64,000 bases of DNA, taken from positions 5,684,348 through 5,748,347 of the forward strand of contig NZ_CP133605.1 of NCBI RefSeq assembly GCF_031199965.1, given 5' to 3'. The translations under genes were made by a program, and so were the position numbers. The notes below the pieces were generated by a model, which did not search any database, was not told the origin of the DNA, and saw only the letters and a program-made list of their open reading frames with translations. Origin of the DNA: Paenibacillus sp. D2_2 (GTDB lineage: Bacteria; Bacillota; Bacilli; Paenibacillales; Paenibacillaceae). This document shows positions 36,181 through 45,783 of this stretch, in pieces (within the stretch, counting starts at the first letter, position 1; each line of letters starts with the position of its first letter).

Positions 36181-37930
36181 ATGAAGATTTTTGGCTTTTT
36201 TAACCGTTTAAGTATTGTCACAAAGAATATGTTGTTAACGAGTCTATCTATTTTGATGACTGGCGTTATTTTGATTACCGCTAGCTATTATATTCAAGGA
36301 GCTGTTTTGACCAATCAGTTGGAGGACAATTCGCAGAAAGTCATGGGTGCCTGGAAGGACAAGATCACTCCAGAAGAAGCCAAAGCAGCGATGACAGACA
36401 CGGATCGTAATTCGGAGCTTCAGAAGAAACTGACGGAGGTGTTCGATGACTTGTCGGCGACCCATCCTGATGTTGCTCAAGGTTATATTTTCGGGCAAAG
36501 GTTGAGAATGACAGCACGCAGATGATCGCTTTCCCAACGGCAGTCCTTGATATGTTCGAGGGTGAGGGCTTGCATTTGGGCGATATGCTTGGACAGCCTG
36601 TTTATCATGTGAAGGGCGTCGAGGAAATGCTGAAGACGAAGCATATTACATTTACGAAGCCATATAAGGATGATTACGGTGTTTGGTTGACGGTGCTCTA
36701 TCCCATTCAGGATAAGAATGGAGAAATATTCTCTTACATGGGCATGGATTTCGATGCCAGTCTAATTATGACCTGGTCAAACGGATTTGCTGAAATATAC
36801 GGTCCTCTCACTTATTGCAATTCTGATCGTTATTTTGTCGTTCCAATATTTCACGACCCGGAGAACCTTCGCTCCTGTGAAGGGTCTTATGTCCGCACTG
36901 GATAAGCTCAGCCATGGCGACTTCAGCGTACAGTTGAAGACAGATGAGAGTGAGCTGGGTCAGGTTAATGCGAAGTTTAATGCAACAGTTCGAAATATGA
37001 ATGAGCTAGTAGCGACGATCAAGACGGTCTCTACCCAATCAGCGGATCAATCGAAGATTCTATTCGAGACGCTGGAAACCAACCATCAAAGCTCCATGGC
37101 TATCAGCGATAATATTGAGGAAATTTCTGAGAAGGCTTCGCAGCAGAGTAAGTCGATCTCCGAGAGTGTTACTTCATTGGAAGAGATCAACTCAGGTGTA
37201 GGAACGATTGCCAACAGTACTTCAGCGCTGTCGGATGCATCGATGCAAATGAAGGACAACTCTGAAGTTGGCCGGGATAATATCAGTGGTGTTATTAAGC
37301 AGATGGACTCGATCCAGCAATCGGTGCAGCAATCAGTCGTGTCGATTGAACAGTTGCAGAGACGTTCTGGCAAATTGAGGAGATTGTACAGGTGATAACA
37401 CAAATCGCTGAACAGACTCATCTGTTGTCATTGAATGCTAGTATCGAGGCAGCCAGAGCAGGTGAGGAAGGAAGAGGCTTTGCGGTTGTAGCCAACCAGG
37501 TGAAGAAGCTGGCTGAAGAATCCGCCAAATCGGCAGAGCAAATTGCTGATCTGGTTCACTATATCCAGAAGGAGACGACAACGGCCGTTGCCGCGATTAG
37601 CGAAGGAGAACGGAATGTTGCGGCTGGCATTCAGATCGTGCAAGAGACGGGAGAACTCTTCGCTACGATACTGGATGGGACGGATTCTGTGACCAGTCAA
37701 ATTCAAGAGGTATCTGCGGCCACTGAGGAGATGGTGGCTGAGACGGAACAGATTACAGCGACGATTAAACAGATTGCTGAATATGCAGAGAGAAATGCGG
37801 TTGTTTCCGAGCGAATCAAAGAAGGTGCCATGGAGCAACGGGCTTCTTCCGACAATATTATGAATTCTGCCGAGCACTTGAATCAAATCTCCGGAAATTA
37901 GAGAAACTGGTAGAGGGATTGAAGCTGTAG
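36181..37930 (+). CDS. Methyl-accepting chemotaxis protein (frame broken four times)
   Basis: Transmembrane chemoreceptor of about 583 residues after correction. TM1 is at about residues 14-36, an extracytoplasmic sensor segment (Cache-like) follows, then TM2 (LLKYTVLSLIAILIVILSF), a HAMP domain, and a signalling coiled coil whose tip reads HLLSLNASIEAARAGEEGRG. Breaks: 36493-36495 (GGG for GGGG), near 36774 (one extra T or two bases lost), near 37360 (one base short), and 37894 (AAA for AAAA), the last moving the stop from 37901 to 37930 (ISGKLEKLVEGLKL). ATG at 36181 follows AAGGAGA. A c-di-GMP riboswitch controls it. The ligand is unknown. Confidence 0.88.
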
Positions 37931-37994
37931 TTTGTTCAGGGGAGACGAATTGAACAACTTGTAAATAGAGAGAGAGAATAGGAGCTGATCACTT

Positions 37995-40900
37995 GTGAGT
38001 ACCCTACTGATGAATCAGAATGCCCGGGAATATTGGCTAAGAGAGCTTCAGCCGCCATTATCCGGATTTAATATCCATACCGACTACCCAGATTTGGCTG
38101 TGGTTGGTGATTTCAAGAGAATGGCCTATGAATTGAATATCAGTTCATTATCGATAAGACAGGTGGTCCCGGAAGTTGACGTTCAGACCTGGATGATCGC
38201 CTGTTACTATGCCTTTCTGTATCGAATGAGTGGTGAACAGGACCAAATCGTCGGAGTACAAGCCCCGGAAGGCAGCGTACTTCCATTACGTATTCATACT
38301 GAAGCTGATATGCCATTCAGCCAATTGCTATCGACTATAGCGGAGAGGCTTGTTCTATCCAATGAGGCCAGCTTGCCTATTCAGGAGATTGAAAAGCTGG
38401 TCTCGCAGTCTCCCGTGGTTCAGACCATTTATGGCCAAAATGTCGCTTATGAGGCAAGTCGTCTTAACTGGTATGTGCGGACAGAAGGGGAAAAGTGGAT
38501 AGCTGAGATCACTTATCCGAGCCGTCTGTTCAAAGAGAGTACGGTTAACAAGTTCGCCAGACATTTTCAATGCATTGTTCAGGCGGTATTGGATTATCCT
38601 GAGATCGTTCTAGGTGACATTTCCATCATGACTGACGAGGATGTACTGGCTTATGAGCAGCTCAATGATACAACTAGAAATTGGGGAGTAGAGCTGACGA
38701 TTACATCTATGCTCAGCAGGACTGTTAAGAGTTTCCCAGACCGGATAGCATTATCATCGGCAGAGTGGAAGTTGACCTATGCTGAGCTTGACCGGTTATC
38801 TAATCAGGTTGCCCATGCACTAATTGAGCAACGACTTTACAAAGGTGGATTTGTGGCCATCTACATGGAGCGAAGCATGGAAGCCGTCGTCAGTATGCTC
38901 GGTGTCCTCAAAGCAGGTGGACTTATATTCCGCTGGACCCAGAGCATCCGGATGATCGAAATCAGTATATTATCGAGGATACCAGCTCCCATATTGTCCT
39001 AACTAAGGAAACCTATCTATCTAAGTTGCAGCCGCTTGTAGCAGGTAATGTGAATGAGTTGAAGCTATTATGCTTCGACCTCGAGCGGTTTGCTTCTTAT
39101 CCAGAGGAAGCCTGCCATATTTCCATCGATCAGGATAATATTGCATACACGATTTACACGTCAGGTACAACGGGAAGACCAAAGGGAGTTCTGATCCGGC
39201 ATGCGGGTGTCGTGAACCTGTCATTGTCTACGGTTATGCAGCTTCAATTTTCAGAGCAGGACGTCATTTTGCAATATTCTACCTTCAGCTTTGATGCTTC
39301 TGTGTACGATATATTCAGTGCAATATGCTGCGGTGCTAAGCTTCACCTATTGTCCAATGAACAGCGTTATTCGGTCGACAGCTTCACCACAGCGATTGAA
39401 GATACGGGGGCGACGCGGATCGGGATTTTGCCGACCGTATTCTTCAATCAATTATCCGCGTATTTAACGGAGGAAGAGGCGATAAAGTATCAAGCGATAC
39501 GCAGCTTTGTTATTGGTGGTGAAGCGCTCCCTGGGGAGTCCGTCCGTCAATTACAGAAGAAGCTGGGGCACCAGCCGTTCATCGTAAATGCGTATGGGCC
39601 AACTGAGATCACGGTGGCCGCGACAACGCATATGATCAAGGAACAGGTATCAGAAGACTTGACTACGGTCAGTATCGGCAAGCCACTCGCTAATTACGAG
39701 GTGCTGATCGTCAACGAGAATGACCAACTCTGCCCGGTGAATGTTATGGGTGAGCTGTTGATTCATTCCATCGGTCTGGCTAAAGGCTATTTAAACCTGC
39801 CTGATAAGACGGAGGAGGCTTTTATTATCGATCCAACAGACCCCTCCTCAGGCAAAAGATATTATCGATCTGGCGACTTGGTTCGCCTACTGAACGATGG
39901 CGGTATCGAGTACATGGGAAGAAAGGATCTCCAGGTGAAGATTCGGGGCTACCGGATTGAGATCGGAGAGATCGAGGAGAATCTGGCGAAGCATGAGAAG
40001 GTGAAGGATGTTGCTGTGATCGTCAAAGAGGATGATAACGGCGAGAAGGTGCTGATTGGCTTTTATACTTCCAAGTCCGGCGAGGTGATCGGTAAGCAGG
40101 AGCTTGCTTCCTTCCTGAAGACTAAGGTTCCCGCCTATATGGTTCCTGGTCAATTTATGATATTGGATTCGATGCCGTTGTCACCGACAGGCAAGATTGA
40201 TCGTAAACGGCTAGGTACCTACGATATCCCTGTAGAGATCGATGAAGACCCTAACTATGTCGCGCCGGTCACTGAATTAGAGAAGGAAATCACAGCCGCC
40301 TGGGAGAAGTCACTTCATCGCAGCCGCGTGGGCTTATATGACAACTTCTTCGAGATCGGTGGACATTCTCTGAAAATATTGGAGACGCTGGTGTTGCTAA
40401 AACCGCGGTTCCCCAAATTGAAAATTAACGATTTCTTCGTATACTCGACAGTACATACTATGGCTGAGCGAGTGATTGAATTAATGGATGCCGCTGAAGA
40501 AGAGGATTCCTTCGCAGGTAGCGAGGAAATTCGCGATTTGGCAGAATTTCCACTTGTGTTTGGCAAGAATAGTAAGCCTTTCGTGTCCGCTCAGAATCAT
40601 ATTCTATTGACTGGGGCTACGGGGTATTTGGGTTCCTCTCTACTCTATCAATTGCTGCAAACTTCTGAGGCGGTCATATATTGCCTCATTCGTGCCAAAG
40701 AAGGGGAAGAACCATACCAACGTCTCGTCGATGTGATGAAGGGGTATCACGGAGCTGAAATTACGCGGAAGATGGAAAATCGGGTTGTCGCAGTCCGCGG
40801 GGATTTACAGCAGTCGAATCTTGGCCTTAGTCCTCAAGATTCAGCGCTGCTTAGCCAGCATTTGGATTCCATAATTCATTGTGGAGCTGAGGTGAAGCAT

Positions 40901-41700
40901 TTCGGTTCAACCGACTATTTCACTAAAGTGAACGTTGAGAGTACGGACCGACTACTCGATTTGGCCCGCGGGAAGGATGTACGCTTCCATTATGTATCTA
41001 CACTGGGGATTCCAGAGGATCTGGCCTTCCTCGGCTTATGGGAGTCGTTCACAGAAGGCAGTGGCTACGATGCAGTAGCAACCGAGAACGTATATACGAA
41101 TAGTAAGCTCGAAGCGGAGAAGCTGGTGATTCGGGCATGTGAAGAAGAAGGAGTGGCTACTTCGGTATACCGGGTAGGCAATCTGTCTTGCTACTCGACT
41201 ACGGGTATGTTCCAAAAGAACATTGATAATAACGCCTTCTATCGGATGCTGAAGGCGATGCTGTTGCTTGGTAAGGCGCCGAGAGTACATTGGCAGGTAG
41301 ACTTCGCTCCAGTGGATTATGCGGGTGCGTCTATCTCTGCTCTGGCACTGCAGGAGAAGAGTGCGGTAGATTGTTCCACATCTGCAATCCGGTGCAAATC
41401 TCTTATGTAGATATGGTCGATCACTTGCGTGAGTATGGCTATTATGTTGAACTGCTAGAATGGCGTGATTATGAGGCTTGGCTACTGGATCCGAATCAAC
41501 CGAAGAATCAGGCTGGCATGGAACTGGCGATGGCCCAATTGGAGGGAGACGGAGCGAAAAATTCCATCTACCGCTTCGCCTGCCCGCAGACGAATGAATT
41601 TTTAGCGGGTACGCCTGTTGTCTGCCATGCTCCGGACCGCGAGTTTTTCGAACGTATGATAGACTACGCGGTACGGATCGGATACTTTCCTAAGCCTTAG
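37995..41700 (+). CDS. NRPS-like protein: partial condensation, adenylation, carrier, thioester reductase (frame broken twice)
   Basis: About 1235 residues. Residues 1-215 resemble the C-terminal half of a condensation domain and lack HHxxxDG. An adenylation domain (about 240-735) carries YTSGTTGRPKG, FDASVYDIF, NAYGPTEITV and PTGKIDRKR. A carrier domain has IGGHSLK, with the phosphopantetheine serine near 790. A reductase domain (about 870-1235) begins LLTGATGYLGSS and should release the bound amino acid as an aldehyde or alcohol. Breaks are at 38921 (one G lost; KAGGAYIPLDPE restored) and 41365 (GG for GGG). It starts 64 bases after the chemoreceptor with no terminator between. The product is unknown. 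Confidence 0.88.
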
Positions 41701-41738
41701 AAGCTATGATTCTATATTTTCAATGATAATCGAAGTAC

Positions 41739-41786
41739 AGAAGCGGCAGCGTCGTCTCATTGGCGTGAGCCGCTTCTGCTATTTTT
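41739..41786 (+). terminator. Intrinsic terminator after the NRPS-like gene
   Basis: AGAAGCGGC (41739-41747) pairs with GCCGCTTCT (41769-41777), followed by GCTATTTTT. It ends the accessory insert. Confidence 0.85.
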
Positions 41787-41933
41787 GCTCAAGGTATAGT
41801 TAGCATTTCAAGAATCCATTACCCAGCCGCTTCCATCCCTCGATTAGTTCAACTGATCTAGTTTGAATCCTATCAGTCCTGGAAATGCTAGAGAAGAGAG
41901 ATTACAGGAATGATTAGGAGGCGAATTATAGCG

Positions 41934-42679
41934 ATGAAACAAATTATGTTGATTACAGATGGTTGTTCCAATGTAGGGGAGAGTCCAGTGATGGCGGCGG
42001 CATTGGCTCGTCAGGAGGGGATTACCGTCAATGTGGTAGGTATTGTTGATTACGGAACGATCGGTGAGCTTGGCAGCATTGAGATTGAGGAGATCGCTAG
42101 AAGCGGCGGGGGGATGAGTCGGTTAACAGGGACGGAGAAGCTGGCGCAGACGATGCAGATGCTAACGCGTAAGACGGTCGTTCAGACGATTCAGCAGGCG
42201 GTGGGTAAGGAGCTGAAGCATATTTTAGGGGAGTCCTCGATCGAGGTGTTGCCGCCGGAGCAGCGCGCCGAAGTGGTAGAGGTGATCGATGAGCTTAGCG
42301 AGAATAGTCCCTTGCAGGTAGCCCTACTGATCGATGCCAGCGCCAGTATGAAGCCGAAGCTTGCTGCTGTTGAGGATGCGATCCGCGATATGATGCTTAG
42401 CTTAGGGGCGAGAAAGGGGAGTAGCCAGGTGGCTGTCTTTCATTTTCCCGGTGCTCACAGCGGTGAGGATGCAGTCTTGGATATAGGTTGGACCAGCAAT
42501 CTTGGCTCAGCCCGGTCTATCTTCCAGCGTCTCATGATGAGGGGGCAACTCCGACCTGTCCGGCGATCCTGAAGGTGATTGAATTCTTCCGTTATGGTAC
42601 ACTGAATGGACATGGAGCTAGGAATGGTTCGGACGAGAAAGGTGAAGGAGAAGCGATGCTTGGTGACTACGTCGTCTAA
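41934..42679 (+). CDS. yabS: VWA-domain protein YabS (frame broken once)
   Basis: Von Willebrand factor A domain protein of about 248 residues, function unknown. The MIDAS-like metal site reads LIDASASM with a further VAVFHFPGA, and the N-terminal half holds a second VWA-like core (MLITDGCSNVGESP). The frame breaks at 42541-42545 where five G should be six; correction continues MMRGATPTCPAILKVIEFF to a stop at 42679. ATG at 41934 follows AGGAGG. It overlaps the start of the kinase gene, as yabS and yabT neighbour each other in B. subtilis. The pair may act together. Confidence 0.85.
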
Positions 42680-43604
42680 ATGGACCCTGCCGCCAGGAAC
42701 GATTATTACTGGGCGCTGGAAGGGTGAACGCTACTTAATTCAGCGTCTGCTTGGACAAGGCGCCAACGGGGTCGTCTATTTGGTAAAGCAGGTGAAGAGC
42801 TCGAGACAGTATGCACTCAAAATGGGCTTCGACACGATCGATCTACAATCGGAAATCAACGTGCTTAAGGCGCTGCAGCGGAAGAAGCGGAAGAGTGGGT
42901 TAACAGGGCAAAGGGATCTCTCATATCTGGTAGAGGTAGATGATTACTCTCTAGAGGGCAAGGAGATTCCTTTCTATGTTATGCGCTATGTGAAGGGTGA
43001 GCCACTACGGCCATTCCTGGCACAGCAGGGCAGCAGATGGCTGAATGTGGCCGGATATTCGTTGCTGCAGCAGCTGGAAGGGCTACATCGTCTAGGGTTC
43101 ACGTTTGGGGACTTGAAGCCGGAGAATGTTCTTGTCTCGCCCTATGGCGAGGTAGAGCTCATCGACTACGGGGGCGTTAGCGAGAACGGTCGGAGTGTGC
43201 GGCAATTTACAGAATGGTATGATCGTGGCTACTGGGGGGCGGGAGGAAGGACGGCGGAGCCTTCCTATGATCTATTCTCATTCGCGGTCGTATGTATTCA
43301 TTTGCTGGCTGAGGCTCCGCTGAAGGAGGTCGCCTCCGGCTTGCCGCAGACCCGAAGTAAGGGCGATTTGCTTGCGATCGTGCAGGGTGAGGCATCCCTG
43401 CAGCCTTATCGTAAATGGCTCGAGCGGGCGCTGGAGGGGAAGTTCCGCAGCACAGCGGAGGCTCGTCAATTGTGGAGGGAACAGGTACAGAAGCAAGTTC
43501 TGCAGCGTAAGTCCAAATCATCGACACCAGCGTGGATGATGGGGGCTTTTACGCTATCTTTGCTTTTACTTTTCTGCGCCTTGTTGTTCACTTTCTGGAA
43601 ATAG
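42660..43604 (+). CDS. yabT: YabT-like serine/threonine protein kinase
   Basis: Hanks-type kinase of 314 residues with a C-terminal membrane anchor and no extracellular sensor. The glycine loop LGQGANGVVYLV, the catalytic segment FTFGDLKPENVLV (HRD replaced by FGD, as in YabT) and the ELIDYGG magnesium motif are visible. The last 25 residues form one membrane helix (MMGAFTLSLLLLFCALLFTF). In B. subtilis YabT is expressed at sporulation and stimulated by DNA. The TTG at 42660 follows AAGGAG; a GTG is the next codon. It overlaps the end of yabS by 20 bases. Confidence 0.88.
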   Translation: MVTTSSKWTLPPGTIITGRWKGERYLIQRLLGQGANGVVYLVKQVKSSRQYALKMGFDTIDLQSEINVLKALQRKKRKSGLTGQRDLSYLVEVDDYSLEGKEIPFYVMRYVKGEPLRPFLAQQGSRWLNVAGYSLLQQLEGLHRLGFTFGDLKPENVLVSPYGEVELIDYGGVSENGRSVRQFTEWYDRGYWGAGGRTAEPSYDLFSFAVVCIHLLAEAPLKEVASGLPQTRSKGDLLAIVQGEASLQPYRKWLERALEGKFRSTAEARQLWREQVQKQVLQRKSKSSTPAWMMGAFTLSLLLLFCALLFTFWK

Positions 43605-43643
43605 ACTTATAATGGAGAGATGACGATTGGAGGGGGAGGGCGC

Positions 43644-45087
43644 ATGAACAGTAGAATTATGCACCGATTAGTTGAGCAAGTGCGCCAGATCGGCAACGAG
43701 GAAAGGCTGTGGTCTCCGGGAGACTGCATTATCGTGGCTGTATCGGGAGGCCCTGACTCTGTTGCGCTTCTACATATATTACATCATTTGGCGGCTGAGC
43801 CTAATCTCAAGCTGCGTCTTGTCTGTGCCCATGTGAACCATGGGTTCCGCGGAGCGGAGTCGGATGAGGAGGCGGAATTCGTACGCAGGATGGCCAGCGA
43901 ACTTGGTATCCCGTTCGAGCTTGGTGTCTACGATATTCCTGCCTATATGAAGGAATCGGGACACGGATCTCAGCTGGCAGCCCGCGAGAAAAGGTATGAG
44001 TTCTTGCACAGCGTCGCAAAGAAATATGGGGCGGCTGCGATAGCTCTGGCCCATCATGCCGACGATCAGGCGGAGACAGTACTGATGCGAATTTTGCGTG
44101 GGAGTGGATCTTCTGGCCTTGCCGGCATGAGATTAAAACGGCTCGAAAAAAATGTGGAACTTATCCGTCCGTTGCTTCGTATATACAAGAATGATCTAAT
44201 TCATATGTGCGAGAAGACAGGCATACCGTATGTTACAGACAGCACGAATTTATTGCCTAAGTACGCAAGAAATGCAATTCGTCTGGATGTGCTGCCCTTT
44301 TGGGCAGTATAATAGCGGACTTGCAGAATCTTTAAATCGTCTGGCCGAAGTAGTCGGTACAGAAGACGATTTTATACAGCAGAAGGCGGAACAGGTATAT
44401 CAGGAGCTGGTCTTTGACGAAGGCGGAATTTTTTCATTTAAGATTGAGCCTTTTGTCGCCTTACATGCCGCTTTACAACGGAGGTTGATTAAACTAATAT
44501 TAAATTATCTGCCTTTGGGCACAGAAGACAATGATTTTACCAAGATTGAAGCGATTCGCAAGGGTGCAATTCAGGAGCTGCCTACGACGTGGAGTCTTGA
44601 TCTTGGCGGTGGACTGCGCTGTATGCGTGAATATGATACGATCCGGTTTATGCCTGATGGGGGAAATTCAGGTTTGTCCTATACATATCCCGTAGAGGAT
44701 TTTCCGGCTGAAATATCTGTTCCAGGTACGGAGCATTGTTTGCGTTTCACCCGGTATAGGGCTAATATGGGCTCTGTATCCCTAGATGAATTGTGGGACG
44801 AGGAAGCGGTATTCGATGCGGATAGGCTCCTTTATCCGCTTACTGTGCGTTCCCGGCTGCCAGGAGACTTTATGAAGGTCATAGGATTAAATGGAAGCAA
44901 AAAAGTAAAGGATATTTTCATCGACGCGAAAATACCTCCTTCTTCTCGCTCCCAAATTCCTATGGTGACGGATGCAGAGGGCCAAATTATATGGATTCCC
45001 GGTCTTCGTCGCTCCGCAATTGCTACGGTAAGCCAGCATACGACTTCCGTTTTGCGAATAGTTTTGGATACGAGAGGGTTTAACTGA
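43644..45087 (+). CDS. tilS: tRNA(Ile)-lysidine synthase (frame broken once)
   Basis: Adds lysine to C34 of tRNA-Ile2 so that it reads AUA; essential. The PP-loop VAVSGGPDSVALLH is near residue 33 and AHVNHGFRGAESDEEAEFV and LAHHADDQAETVLMRILRGSG follow. The frame breaks at about 44297-44304, where two bases appear lost from adjacent T and G runs; restoring them gives VLPFLGQYNSGLAESL. Corrected length is about 481 residues, with TilS substrate-binding and C-terminal domains complete. ATG at 43644 follows GGAGGGGGAGGG. Confidence 0.93.
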
Positions 45088-45142
45088 AGCAGGAACTGCA
45101 AATCTAAGGCATTCATAGTTTAACGTAGGGGGTTTACTTACA

Positions 45143-45682
45143 TTGCATAACGACATTCAAGAGGTTCTGTTCACCCAGGAACAGATCGAAGCAAAAGTTG
45201 CAGAAATGGGTAAAAAATTAAGTGAAGAATATGAGGGACGCAATCCGCTGGTCATCTGTATTCTTAAAGGTGCTTTTATATTCATGGCGGATTTGGTTAA
45301 GCAAATTACAGTGCCTTTAGAGATGGACTTTATGGCTGTCTCAAGTTACGGGACGTCTACCCGTTCTTCAGGTGAAGTGAAGATTATTAAGGATCTAGAT
45401 TCTTCCGTTGAAGGACGTGATATCCTAATTGTGGAAGATATTATCGACAGCGGGTTGACCCTAAGCTATCTGGTGGATGTGCTCCAGCGTCGCAATGTGA
45501 ATTCTATAAAGCTCGTTACATTGTTTGATAAGCCAGTCCGTCGGACCGTTGATTTGAAGGCTGATATATCCGGGTTTATTCTACCGGATGCCTTCGTAGT
45601 CGGATATGGACTGGATTATGCTGAAAAATACCGTAACCTTCCTTACATTGGGGTGCTTAAGCCGGAGGTTTACTCTAGCTAA
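45143..45682 (+). CDS. hprT: Hypoxanthine phosphoribosyltransferase
   Basis: Purine salvage enzyme of 179 residues converting hypoxanthine or guanine and PRPP to IMP or GMP. The PRPP loop VEDIIDSGLTLSYL and the ILKGAFIFMADL and GTSTRSSGEVKI segments are diagnostic. The TTG at 45143 follows AGGGGGT. It lies between tilS and ftsH, the conserved order; in B. subtilis HprT and TilS also regulate ftsH. Confidence 0.97.
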   Translation: MHNDIQEVLFTQEQIEAKVAEMGKKLSEEYEGRNPLVICILKGAFIFMADLVKQITVPLEMDFMAVSSYGTSTRSSGEVKIIKDLDSSVEGRDILIVEDIIDSGLTLSYLVDVLQRRNVNSIKLVTLFDKPVRRTVDLKADISGFILPDAFVVGYGLDYAEKYRNLPYIGVLKPEVYSS

Positions 45683-45725
45683 TATCAGCCGTTACCTACG
45701 GTTTGATGGACTCCTGGCCTGTTTT

Positions 45726-45755
45726 TTGAAAAGGCGTATGCGGCTATGGTAAAAT
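45726..45755 (+). promoter_or_regulatory. Probable ftsH promoter
   Basis: TTGAAA (45726-45731), 18 bases, TAAAAT (45750-45755), 28 bases before the ftsH start. Confidence 0.5.
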
Positions 45756-45783
45756 ATTTTAAGGTTCTGAGAGGAGGTAGGGG

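Noticed and set aside
37995..41700. NRPS-like gene considered as part of a larger biosynthetic cluster
   Set aside because: Flanking genes are a chemoreceptor and conserved sporulation and tRNA-modification genes. No other biosynthetic, transport or activating enzyme is in reach.
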